In this document: piece by piece, positions 54,997 to 63,059 of the stretch
Numbering within the stretch: position 1 is the first letter of the stretch
How the letters are laid out: the number at the start of each line of letters is the position of its first letter
NCBI RefSeq assembly: GCF_006874475.1
Contig: NZ_VIRM01000026.1
Span: 1-64,000, forward strand
Direction: 5' to 3'
Source: Microbispora hainanensis
GTDB taxonomy: Bacteria > Actinomycetota > Actinomycetes > Streptosporangiales > Streptosporangiaceae
Length of the DNA stretch: 64,000 nt
Notes under the pieces: generated by a model
What the model saw: only the letters and a program-made list of their open reading frames with translations
Database searches by the model: none
Told to the model about the DNA's origin: nothing
Position numbers and translations under genes: made by a program

Positions 54997-55899
54997 CTCG
55001 GCGAGGCGGTGCGGCACGGGGATGTCGTCGACGTTGATGCCGACCATCGCCTCGCCCAGGCCGCGCGAGACCTTGGCGATCACGTCGGGGTCGTCGTAGA
55101 ACGTGGTGGCCTTGACGATGGCGGCGGCGCGCTTGGCGGGGTCGCCGGACTTGAAGATGCCCGAGCCGACGAACACGCCCTCGGCGCCGAGCTGCATCAT
55201 CATCGCGGCGTCGGCCGGCGTGGCGATGCCGCCCGCGGTGAACAGCACCACCGGCAGCTTGCCGGTCTTGGCGATCTCGGCCACCAGCTCGTACGGCGCC
55301 TGCAGTTCCTTGGCGGCGACGTACAGCTCGTCCTCGGGCAGCGAGGTGAGGCGCTTGATCTCGCCGCGGATCTTGCGCATGTGGGTGGTGGCGTTGGAGA
55401 CGTCGCCGGTGCCGGCCTCCCCCTTGGAGCGGATCATGGCGGCGCCCTCGGTGATGCGGCGCAGCGCCTCGCCGAGGTTGGTGGCCCCGCACACGAAGGG
55501 CACGGTGAACTGCCACTTGTCGATGTGGTTGGCGTAGTCGGCCGGGGTGAGGACCTCGGACTCGTCGATGTAGTCGACCCCGAGCGCCTGGAGCACCTGG
55601 GCCTCGACGAAGTGGCCGATCCTGGCCTTGGCCATCACCGGGATGGAGACGGCGTTGATGATGCCCTCGATCATGTCGGGGTCGCTCATCCGGGACACGC
55701 CGCCCTGGGCGCGGATGTCGGCGGGGACGCGCTCCAGCGCCATGACGGCGACGGCTCCCGCGTCCTCGGCGATCTTGGCCTGCTCCGGGGTGACGACGTC
55801 CATGATGACACCGCCCTTGAGCATCTCGGCCATGCCGCGCTTCACGCGGGCGGTGCCGACGGCGGTGGTCTCGTTGACTTCGGGGGTGCTGCTGGACAC
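54985..55899 (-). CDS. pdxS: Pyridoxal 5'-phosphate synthase subunit PdxS
   Basis: 304 residues, TIM barrel. Builds PLP from ribose 5-phosphate, glyceraldehyde 3-phosphate and ammonia. GGVIMDVV contains Asp34; [11 protein letters not shown] has the imine-forming Lys91; [14 protein letters not shown] has the second catalytic lysine and phosphate loop. GTG start with GAGGT upstream. Supplies the cofactor used by ArgD and other PLP enzymes. Confidence 0.97.
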   Translation of the reverse strand: MSSSTPEVNETTAVGTARVKRGMAEMLKGGVIMDVVTPEQAKIAEDAGAVAVMALERVPADIRAQGGVSRMSDPDMIEGIINAVSIPVMAKARIGHFVEAQVLQALGVDYIDESEVLTPADYANHIDKWQFTVPFVCGATNLGEALRRITEGAAMIRSKGEAGTGDVSNATTHMRKIRGEIKRLTSLPEDELYVAAKELQAPYELVAEIAKTGKLPVVLFTAGGIATPADAAMMMQLGAEGVFVGSGIFKSGDPAKRAAAIVKATTFYDDPDVIAKVSRGLGEAMVGINVDDIPVPHRLAERGW

Positions 55900-55920
55900 G
55901 GTGCTACCTCACGACGGCGG

Positions 55921-55947
55921 GCCTACGGAATCCTCTCCATCGTAGGC
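55921..55947 (-). promoter_or_regulatory. Inverted repeat overlapping a -10 element upstream of pdxS
   Basis: GCCTACG (55921-55927) and CGTAGGC (55941-55947) form a perfect 7-bp inverted repeat 13 bases apart. The right arm overlaps a minus-strand -10-like TACGAT (55939-55944), 40 bases before the pdxS start. It could be an operator, perhaps for the nearby MarR protein, or a leader hairpin. Confidence 0.4.
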
Positions 55948-56006
55948 GGTGGCCGATCCCGCACCTCACGCACCCGTATGTCAGAGTCGATCAGGCTTTT
56001 TGTCCA

Positions 56007-57008
56007 TCACGGCGCAATTGGCTTGCGGGAGGCGAGCACGACCCAGACCTGGCCGCGGGCGAACGGCATGGGCGTGCCGTCGGCCATGGTGTAGGTGGTG
56101 CCCTTCTTCTCCGAGGAGCGCGACCACTTGATCCGGTAGGCCTGGCCGTCCCTGAGCACCACGCCGGTGCCCTTTCCCACCGTGTGCACGAGCGGGGTGT
56201 AGCTGCCGGTGAAGTCGTGGAACTCCGAGCGGTCGGTCTTCACCCACTGGATGACGATCGTGGGGGCGCCCTGCTGGCCGCCCTCGGCCGCCATGTCCTT
56301 CTCGCCGTCCTGCGTCACCAGCCAGCGCTTCTGCGACGCCGACCACGTGAACGTGAAGCGGGCCGCGGGATAGCGGACGCTGACGCTCTTCTGCGGCGTG
56401 CCCCCGGCCGGCGGCTCGTCGGAGAAGACGAAGCCGATGTCGCGCGCCTTGGTCGCCTGCGGCGCCTTGGCGAGCAGCTTCCTGGGACTGCCGACCAGGT
56501 TGTACGGCGCGACCCGGCCGGCCGCGCGGGTGTACGCCGCGGGGACCCGGCTGTCGGACACGTCGAACAGCGAGGCCTTCTGGACAAAGGGGATCATCTT
56601 CGTCTGCACGCCGGAGTAGGCCAGGGCGGGCTTGCCGAACATCGGGAGGATGTGCAGGTCGGAGATGCGGGCGCTGCGGACCGGCCCCACCTGGGCGGGC
56701 AGCTTCGAGGAGAAGATCGCCATGAGCCGGGTGAGCCCGCCTTCGACCTGCTCGACGAAGACGATGTCGGCGCTGCGCAGGCCCATCTGCGGCTTGCCCG
56801 CGTGGGTGTTCTCGATCTTCACGGCGAGCACCGGCTTGCGCGCGGCGATGGGGCGGCCCGTGAACGGATGCTCGGGAGGCGGCGTCGGAGTCGGGGACTC
56901 CACGACGCTGGCCCCCTGGGACTGGGCGACGGGCTTGTCGTCCCCCGAGCACGCGGCTCCGGTCAGGACGACCGCCATGGCCAGCGTGAAGCCGATCCCT
57001 GCCCGCAC
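56007..57008 (-). CDS. DUF3048 lipoprotein
   Basis: 333 residues. Short signal peptide ending in a lipobox, LTGAAC, with Cys20 as the lipidated residue, then a Pro/Thr/Ser-rich spacer and the DUF3048 domains (FTGRPIAARKPVLAVKIENT, then VGPVRSARISDLHILPMF). Family function is unknown; it is common in Gram-positive bacteria and sits outside the membrane. GGAGGAG 9 bases upstream of the GTG (57008) sets the start. Confidence 0.88.
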   Translation of the reverse strand: MRAGIGFTLAMAVVLTGAACSGDDKPVAQSQGASVVESPTPTPPPEHPFTGRPIAARKPVLAVKIENTHAGKPQMGLRSADIVFVEQVEGGLTRLMAIFSSKLPAQVGPVRSARISDLHILPMFGKPALAYSGVQTKMIPFVQKASLFDVSDSRVPAAYTRAAGRVAPYNLVGSPRKLLAKAPQATKARDIGFVFSDEPPAGGTPQKSVSVRYPAARFTFTWSASQKRWLVTQDGEKDMAAEGGQQGAPTIVIQWVKTDRSEFHDFTGSYTPLVHTVGKGTGVVLRDGQAYRIKWSRSSEKKGTTYTMADGTPMPFARGQVWVVLASRKPIAP

Positions 57009-57143
57009 CGTATCCGCTCCTCCCGATGGAGAGCCCTCGCCACCAGGCACGACGGACCTGGCCCACGCGGACCCGTTGACCAGCATGGCAATGAATCGGC
57101 ATGAGCTTACCGGGATTAGACCGAAATGCCCGACAAAAAGTGA

Positions 57144-57683
57144 CTATCCAGTAGCGAGCGATTCGGGCGGTTCGTCATCGATGTCGAAGAAGCGGGGCGG
57201 ATCGGTGTGCCCGGCCAGGCGCAGCGACCGCGCCAGCCAGCGCCGCTGCGCCGTACGGGTGACGGCGGCGGCGTTGTTGTAGAACCGGCGCGAGTAGACG
57301 ACCTTGGCCACCGCCGTGTCCAGTTCCTCCAGCAGCGCGGCCCCCGCGGGATGCTCGGCCAGCTTCTCCCGGAACCGCTCCTGGTCGACCACCGCCCGCA
57401 GCGTCCTCGACAGGTCGCTCTCGGCGTGCTCGCGCTCGTCCGGCCCCGCCGTACGGGCCTCGTGGGCGGCCGCGGCGAGCACCAGCGACGTGGCGGGGTC
57501 GAGGATGCGCGAGCCGGCGAGCTCCAGGCAGACCGCGGCGCGGCGCAGCAGCGCGGCGTCGAGCGCGGCCTGGGCGGTCTCCAGGCGGATGTGGAGACGG
57601 TCGAGCCGCCCCGCCCGCCAGGAGACGTAGACCGCGAACAGCACGACGGCCACGGCCGCCACGAGGATCAGGGTCGTGGTCAC
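57144..57683 (-). CDS. Small membrane protein with LemA-like C-terminal motif
   Basis: 179 residues. One N-terminal membrane helix (about 3-22, TLILVAAVAVVLFAVYVSW), then a helical bundle: ALDAALLRRAAVCLELA, VLAAAAHEARTAG, and VVYSRRFYNNAAAVTR. The RRFYNNA stretch is like the end of LemA proteins, but the rest is only loosely similar. It follows pimA, linked by a 15-codon mini-frame, and may belong to the phosphatidylinositol mannoside operon. GGAGG 8 bases before the GTG. Confidence 0.7.
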   Translation of the reverse strand: MTTTLILVAAVAVVLFAVYVSWRAGRLDRLHIRLETAQAALDAALLRRAAVCLELAGSRILDPATSLVLAAAAHEARTAGPDEREHAESDLSRTLRAVVDQERFREKLAEHPAGAALLEELDTAVAKVVYSRRFYNNAAAVTRTAQRRWLARSLRLAGHTDPPRFFDIDDEPPESLATG

Positions 57684-57727
57684 GCCGGCACCTCCCCGCA
57701 GGTGGCCTGACCGCTGCGGATCGTCAT
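57680..57727 (-). CDS. Possible 15-codon minicistron linking pimA to the next gene
   Basis: Reading frame MTIRSGQATCGEVPA. Its ATG overlaps the pimA stop as ATGA and its stop overlaps the start of the downstream membrane-protein gene as GTGA, so ribosomes could pass from one gene to the next. It contains the GGGGAGG SD of the downstream gene. It has no SD of its own apart from coupling. A regulatory or chance frame; no function claimed. Confidence 0.35.
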   Translation of the reverse strand: MTIRSGQATCGEVPA

Positions 57728-58857
57728 GGCAGCGCGTCCTCCACCACGCCCGCGCTGGCGTGGGTGACCGTCTCGTAGACGCGCACGACCTCCCGCGCGA
57801 CCGTCGACCAGTCGTACTTCCACACCGCCTGGCGGGCCTCGTCGGAGAGCTTGGCGCGGCGCTCGGGGTCGTCGAGCAGCCGGGCGGCCTCCCTGGCCAG
57901 GGCCGCGGGGTCCCCGGTCGTGAACAGCGCACCGGCCTGGCCGTCGTCCAGCACGCGGCGGAAGGCGGGGATGTCGCTGGCGAGGATCGGCGCCCCGGCC
58001 GACATGGCCTCGGTGAGCACGATGCCGAAGCTCTCCCCGCCCAGGTTGGGCGCGCAGAAGACGTCGACGGAGTGGTAGGCGCGCACCTTGTCGGCCTCGC
58101 TGACCATGCCGAGCAGCCCGACCCTGTCGCGATACTGCCGCGGCACCCGCCCGAGCACGTCGTCGGGGTCGCCGGGGCCGGCGATCAGCAGGCGCAGTTT
58201 CGGCCGCTCGGGGGCCAGCAGGGCGAACGCCTCCAGCAGCACGGCCAGGCCCTTGCGCGGCTCGTCCATCCGCCCGAGGAAGCCGATCACGTCGCCGTCG
58301 GGCCCCCAGCCCGGCAGCGGCTCGCCCTCGGCGTACCTGCGCACCGTGACGCCGTTGGGGATCAGCACCGCGTCGCCGCCGAGGTGCTCCACCAGCGTCT
58401 TGCGGGCGGCCTCGGAGACCGCGATCCTGCCCGTGATCTTCTCCAGCGCGCTCTGCAGCATCGGCGCGGCCACCGACATGGCCCGCGACCGCTCGTACGA
58501 GGCGTGGAACGTCGCCACGATGGGTCCCCGGGCGACCCAGCAGGCCAGCACGCCGAGGGACGGCACCGCGGGCTCGTGCACGTGCAGCACGTCGAACCCG
58601 CCCTCCCTGATCCACTTGCGCACCCGGTTGGCCGACAGGAACCCGAACGCCAGGCGGGCGACCGACCCGTTGTAGGGGACGGGAACGGCGCGGCCCGCCG
58701 GGGTCACATACGCCGGCAGTTCGGCGTCGTCGGCCGCGGGGGCGATGACCGACACCTTGTGCCCGTCGTCGATGAGCGCCTCGGCGAGGTCCCTGATGTG
58801 CGCCTGCACGCCCCCGGGGACCTCCCAGGTGTACGGGCAGACGATGCCGACCTTCAC
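57724..58857 (-). CDS. pimA: Phosphatidylinositol alpha-mannosyltransferase (PimA-like GT4)
   Basis: 377 residues. GT-B glycosyltransferase of family GT4. VKVGIVCPYTWEVPGGVQAH gives the N-terminal Rossmann start and glycine-rich loop; HVHEPAVPSL, FLGRMDEPRKGL and GESFGIVLTEAM (the E-x7-E nucleotide-sugar motif) are conserved. PimA adds the first mannose from GDP-mannose to phosphatidylinositol on the inner membrane face. The identity is supported by context: acyltransferase and CDP-alcohol phosphotransferase directly upstream, overlaps of 4 bases. GTG start. Confidence 0.9.
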   Translation of the reverse strand: MKVGIVCPYTWEVPGGVQAHIRDLAEALIDDGHKVSVIAPAADDAELPAYVTPAGRAVPVPYNGSVARLAFGFLSANRVRKWIREGGFDVLHVHEPAVPSLGVLACWVARGPIVATFHASYERSRAMSVAAPMLQSALEKITGRIAVSEAARKTLVEHLGGDAVLIPNGVTVRRYAEGEPLPGWGPDGDVIGFLGRMDEPRKGLAVLLEAFALLAPERPKLRLLIAGPGDPDDVLGRVPRQYRDRVGLLGMVSEADKVRAYHSVDVFCAPNLGGESFGIVLTEAMSAGAPILASDIPAFRRVLDDGQAGALFTTGDPAALAREAARLLDDPERRAKLSDEARQAVWKYDWSTVAREVVRVYETVTHASAGVVEDALP

Positions 58858-59828
58858 GACCGGGCCCCGCCCCGGGGCTCCAGGTCGTCGAGCCACAGGC
58901 GCTGGAGCATGTGCCAGTCCTCCGGATGCTCGGCGATGCCCTTCTCGAACACCGCCGCCACGGCCTGGGTCATCACCCCGACCTTCTCCTCGCGCGTCCC
59001 CTCGGCCGGGACCGGGATCTCCTCCTGGATGCGGATGCCCCAGCCGTTCCCGTCGAACCACAGCACGGCGGGCAGCAGCGCGGCGCCCGTCTGGATCGCC
59101 AGCGCCGCGGGGCCGGCGGCCATGCGGGTCCTCGCGCCGAAGAAGTCGACCTCGACGCCGGAGGCGGTCAGGTCGCGCTCGGCGGGCAGGCAGACCGTCT
59201 TGCCCTCGCGCAGCCGCTTGGCGAGCGTGCCGAACGCCATCGCGCTGCCGCCGCCCTTGGCGGTCAGGGGCAGCACCTCCATGCCGAGCCGCTCGCGGTA
59301 GTCGATGAAGCGCTCGAACAGCGACTCGGGCTTCAGCCGTTCGGCGACCGTGGTGAAGCGGTGGCCCCTGTGCACCAGCCAGGCCCCGGCGAAGTCGTAG
59401 TTGCCCATGTGGGGCAGCGCGACCACCACTCCCCTGCCCCGGGCGAGGTTGTCGAAGATGTGCTCGCCCCCGGTGGCCCGGGTGCCGTCGAGGATGCGCT
59501 CGCGGGTGTAGGCGGCGAAGCGGAACGACTCCATCCAGTAGCGGAAGTAGGAGCGCATGCCCGCCCGGCTCAGGTCGCGTACGGCGCGGTCGCCGGCGTC
59601 GCCGCCGACGACGCGGGCCAGGTTGGATTCGAGGCGGCGCACGGACTTGCCGCGCCTGAGCCACAGCCAGTCGGCGAGGACCCGGAAGAACCACGCGGCC
59701 AGCCGTTCCGGCACATGCCGGACCACGGCCCAGCCGACGGAGTACGCCGCCGCGACCAGCCGGTCCGCGAGCGGCACCGCACCGGGTCGCGCGGACCGCC
59801 CGGGGGATGGGCCGTCCGAGCCCTTCAT
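58854..59828 (-). CDS. Phosphatidylinositol mannoside acyltransferase (PatA-like)
   Basis: 324 residues of the lipid A-type (LpxL/HtrB) acyltransferase family. The catalytic H-x4-D motif is HMGNYD within VVALPHMGNYDFAGAW; PAERDLTASGVEVDFFG is the second conserved block. With pimA next door it is expected to acylate the mannose at the inner membrane surface. Start ATG overlaps the upstream gene's stop as ATGA, and its stop overlaps pimA as GTGA. Confidence 0.9.
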   Translation of the reverse strand: MKGSDGPSPGRSARPGAVPLADRLVAAAYSVGWAVVRHVPERLAAWFFRVLADWLWLRRGKSVRRLESNLARVVGGDAGDRAVRDLSRAGMRSYFRYWMESFRFAAYTRERILDGTRATGGEHIFDNLARGRGVVVALPHMGNYDFAGAWLVHRGHRFTTVAERLKPESLFERFIDYRERLGMEVLPLTAKGGGSAMAFGTLAKRLREGKTVCLPAERDLTASGVEVDFFGARTRMAAGPAALAIQTGAALLPAVLWFDGNGWGIRIQEEIPVPAEGTREEKVGVMTQAVAAVFEKGIAEHPEDWHMLQRLWLDDLEPRGGARS

Positions 59829-60430
59829 CTGACCACCGCCTGTCTGTAGACGTGCACCATCCGCTGCACCACCGTGACGGCGCTGGCGGCGGCGAGCAGC
59901 CAGAGCCCGGCCGCCAGGACGTACGGCACGCCGAGGCCGGACAGCCCGGCCGCCACGAGCACGACCACGAGACGCTCCCCCCGTTCGGCGATGCCGACGT
60001 TCGCGGTCATGCCGAGGCCCTCGGCTCTGGCCTTGGCGTACGAGACCAATGCTCCCGCGACGAGGCAGAAGAGCGCGACTATCGCAAGGACGATCTCCCG
60101 CTCGTCCTTGAGGACGAAGTAGAGGATCAGCCCCGAGAAGATCGAGGCGTCGCCGAGACGGTCGAGCGTGGAGTCCAGGAAGGCGCCCCACGTGCTCCCC
60201 TTGCCCGTCATCCGGGCCAGCACGCCGTCCAGGAGGTCGGCGAGCACGAAGAACGTGATGACGAGGGTTCCCGCGAACAGATGCCCGAGCGGGTAGAAGG
60301 CGAGAGCGGAGGCCACCACTCCGAGCGTGCCGATGGTGGTGATCACATCGGGCGAGATCCCCCAGCGGGCGAGGGCTCGCCCCAGGGGGGTCATGACTCG
60401 GGTGACGGCGGGGCGCAGGATGTTCAACAT
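59825..60430 (-). CDS. CDP-alcohol phosphatidyltransferase (phosphatidylinositol phosphate synthase-like)
   Basis: 201 residues with about six membrane helices. The family motif D-x2-DG-x2-AR-x8-G-x3-D-x3-D is exact: DLLDGVLARMTGKGSTWGAF, then LDSTLD. In actinobacteria the enzyme in this position joins CDP-diacylglycerol with inositol phosphate to start phosphatidylinositol synthesis, feeding PimA. The start is uncertain: ATG 60430 gives normal length, while ATG 60451 would add seven residues. First gene of the PIM operon, divergent from the EF-G-like gene. Confidence 0.88.
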   Translation of the reverse strand: MLNILRPAVTRVMTPLGRALARWGISPDVITTIGTLGVVASALAFYPLGHLFAGTLVITFFVLADLLDGVLARMTGKGSTWGAFLDSTLDRLGDASIFSGLILYFVLKDEREIVLAIVALFCLVAGALVSYAKARAEGLGMTANVGIAERGERLVVVLVAAGLSGLGVPYVLAAGLWLLAAASAVTVVQRMVHVYRQAVVR

Positions 60431-60695
60431 CGCCGTCCGATCGTAGGCCATCCAGCGCCGCCGCACCTCGCAAGCACATTCGCCGAAAAGTCTTGTGATA
60501 TGCGCCACATGGGTAAAGGGTGAAGAGCACGCGCCCGCAGGGCCGCGCGGAGACGTCACGGAGGTGAACCGCCGTGCCGGCCGCCGCACGGTCCTGAGAG
60601 GGCGAGGCCCCCGGGCGCGGACAGCGACGGCAGAGCGGCCGGCGCGGGTGCGTGCCACGTGCCCATCCCGACCGCTCAGAGATTCGGGAGGCGAT
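60431..60695. other. Divergent promoter region between the PIM operon and the EF-G-like gene
   Basis: 265 bases. No coding sequence I can support. Promoters in both directions are expected; -10-like elements occur, but none has a good -35 at proper spacing, so I do not mark one. Confidence 0.4.
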
Positions 60696-62825
60696 GTGGC
60701 CGAAAGATCAACCGGCGCGACACATGGGGCCGCGGGCAGGGCACCCGCGGCCGATCGGCCGGACATGGTGCGCAATGTCGTGCTGGTCGGCCATTCCGGG
60801 GCCGGGAAGACCACGCTGGTCGAGGCGCTGCTCGCGGAGACCGGCACCATCCAGCGTCCCGGCCGGGTCGAGGACGGCACCACGGTCAGCGACTTCGACG
60901 AGGTGGAGGTGCGCCAGCAGCGCTCCGTCAACCTGTCGGTCGCTCCCGTCGTCCACAACGGCATCAAAATCAACTTCCTGGACACCCCCGGGTACGCCGA
61001 CTTCGTCGGCGACCTGAGGGCCGGGCTGCGCGCGGCCGACGCGGCGCTGTTCGTCGTCTCGGCCGCCGAGGGCGTGGACGGGCTCACCCGCATGCTCTGG
61101 GAGGAGTGCGCGCTCGTGGGGATGCCCCGCGCCGTGGTCATCACCAAGATCGACCATCAGCGCGCCAACTTCGACGAGGTGCTCGCCACCTGCCAGGACG
61201 CGTTCGGCGACGGGGTGGCGCCGCTCTACCTGCCGGTGAACGGCACCGGGCTGCTCGGCCTGCTGTCGCAGCGGCTGTTCGACTACACCGGCGGGCGCAG
61301 GACCGAGCGGGAGCCCGACGCCGACCAGCTCGAGCTCATCGAGCAGTATCGCGGCGACCTCATCGAGGGGATCATCCAGGAGAGCGAGGACGAGTCCCTG
61401 ATGGACCGTTACCTCTCCGGCGAGACGATCGACACCAAGGTGCTCATCGACGACCTGGAGAAGGCGGTCGCACGGGCCGGCTTCTATCCGGTCCTCGCCA
61501 CGGCGCCCGGCGTCGGCATGCTGGAGCTGCTGGAGATCGTCACGCAGGGCTTCCCCTCGCCCCTGGAGCACCCACTGCCGAAGATCACGTCGATCGACGG
61601 CAAGCCGTGCAGGGAGTGCAGCGCCGACCCGGACGGCCCGCTCGTGGCCGAGGTCGTGAAGACCACGAGCGATCCGTACGTCGGGCGGATCAGCCTGGTC
61701 CGGGTCTTCTCTGGCACGCTGCGGCCGGACATGACGGTGCACGTCTCGGGCCACGGCCTGGCCGAACGGGGGCACGAGGACCACGACGTCGACGAGCGGG
61801 TGGGCGCCCTGTCGTCGCCGCTCGGCAAGACGCAGCGGACCGTGGGCAAGTGCGTCGCCGGGGACATCTGCGCGGTCGCCAAGCTGTCGCGCACCGAGAC
61901 GGGCGACACGCTCTCGGACAAGGACGACCCGCTGCTGGTCGAGGCGTGGACCATGCCGGAGCCGCTGCTGCCGGTCGCCATCACGGCGAAGTCGAAGGCC
62001 GACGAGGACAAGCTCAGCCAGGCCCTTGGCCGCCTGGTGGCGGAGGACCCGACCCTGCGGCTGGAGAACAACGCCGAGACCCGCCAGCTCGTGCTGTGGT
62101 GCATGGGCGAGGCGCACTCCGACGTCCTGCTCGACCGCCTGGCCAAGCGGCACGGGGTCGAGGTCGAGAAGATCGACCTGCGGGTGCCGCTGCGGGAGAC
62201 GTTCGCCGGCAGGGCGCAGGGCATGGGGCGCAACGTCAAGCAGACCGGCGGCCACGGGCAGTACGCGATCTGCCACATCGAGGTCGAGCCGCTGCCGTCG
62301 GGCGGCGGGTTCGAGTTCGTCGACAAGATCGTGGGCGGCGTCGTGCCGAGGCAGTTCATCCCGTCGGTGGAGAAGGGCGTGCGGGCCCAGATGGAGCGCG
62401 GGGTCGTCGCCGGCTATCCGATGGTCGACGTCCGCGTGACGCTCTACGACGGCAAGGCCCACTCGGTCGACTCCTCCGACATGGCCTTCCAGATCGCCGG
62501 GCAGCTCGCGCTCAAGGAGGCCGCGTCCAAGGTGGCGACGCACCTGCTCGAACCGGTGGACGAGGTGTCGGTGCTCGTGTCCGACGATTACGTCGGAGCC
62601 GTGATGTCCGACCTGTCCTCCCGCCGCGGCAGGGTGCTCGGCACCGAGCCGGTGGGCACGGGCCGCACGCTGGTGCGCGCCGAGGTGCCGCAACTGGAGA
62701 TCACCCGGTACGCGATCGACCTCCGCTCGCTGTCCCACGGGACGGGCACGTTCAGCCGCTCCTTCCTGCGATACGAGCCGCTGCCCGCCCACCTGGCCGA
62801 CAAGGTCGCCGCGGCGAGCGAGTAG
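60696..62825 (+). CDS. Elongation factor G-like GTPase (EF-G2 type)
   Basis: 709 residues with the EF-G domain order: G domain, domain II (about 305-400), III, IV and V (VMSDLSSRRGRVLGTEPV near the end). The P-loop is GHSGAGKTT (32-40) instead of the EF-G form AHIDAGKTT, and switch II reads DTPGYADF (96-103), with Tyr100 where translational GTPases have the catalytic His. Both traits mark the EF-G2 subgroup of actinobacteria; the mycobacterial member is reported to bind GTP without ribosome-stimulated hydrolysis. GTG start with GGGAGG five bases upstream; the first ~24 residues are a disordered extension. Confidence 0.9.
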   Translation: MAERSTGATHGAAGRAPAADRPDMVRNVVLVGHSGAGKTTLVEALLAETGTIQRPGRVEDGTTVSDFDEVEVRQQRSVNLSVAPVVHNGIKINFLDTPGYADFVGDLRAGLRAADAALFVVSAAEGVDGLTRMLWEECALVGMPRAVVITKIDHQRANFDEVLATCQDAFGDGVAPLYLPVNGTGLLGLLSQRLFDYTGGRRTEREPDADQLELIEQYRGDLIEGIIQESEDESLMDRYLSGETIDTKVLIDDLEKAVARAGFYPVLATAPGVGMLELLEIVTQGFPSPLEHPLPKITSIDGKPCRECSADPDGPLVAEVVKTTSDPYVGRISLVRVFSGTLRPDMTVHVSGHGLAERGHEDHDVDERVGALSSPLGKTQRTVGKCVAGDICAVAKLSRTETGDTLSDKDDPLLVEAWTMPEPLLPVAITAKSKADEDKLSQALGRLVAEDPTLRLENNAETRQLVLWCMGEAHSDVLLDRLAKRHGVEVEKIDLRVPLRETFAGRAQGMGRNVKQTGGHGQYAICHIEVEPLPSGGGFEFVDKIVGGVVPRQFIPSVEKGVRAQMERGVVAGYPMVDVRVTLYDGKAHSVDSSDMAFQIAGQLALKEAASKVATHLLEPVDEVSVLVSDDYVGAVMSDLSSRRGRVLGTEPVGTGRTLVRAEVPQLEITRYAIDLRSLSHGTGTFSRSFLRYEPLPAHLADKVAAASE

Positions 62826-62841
62826 CGGCCGGAACGGTTCA

Positions 62842-62879
62842 CGGACCCCGGCGGCCCGCCTCCCGCCCGCCGGGGTCCG
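62842..62879 (+). terminator. Terminator after the EF-G-like gene
   Basis: Perfect 13-bp inverted repeat CGGACCCCGGCGG (62842-62854) / CCGCCGGGGTCCG (62867-62879), 12-base loop, 16 bases after the stop. Downstream, 62960-63040 is notably AT-rich for this genome and should hold the promoter of the next gene, though I cannot fix its hexamers. Confidence 0.8.
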
Positions 62880-63059
62880 CGCAGCTCAGCGACACTGTCG
62901 CCTGGGGCGGGGTTTCACGCGCCCGGGGCACGGGGAGCCCCACAAGGTGCCCCGCGTCACTTCCGCATCACAAATTCATTTCGTTTTTCTGGCTAAACCG
63001 CTCTTTTGCCGATGTAAGACTTATGGCCTCACTTACTGGCAAATCAGAGGGGTAGCCAC

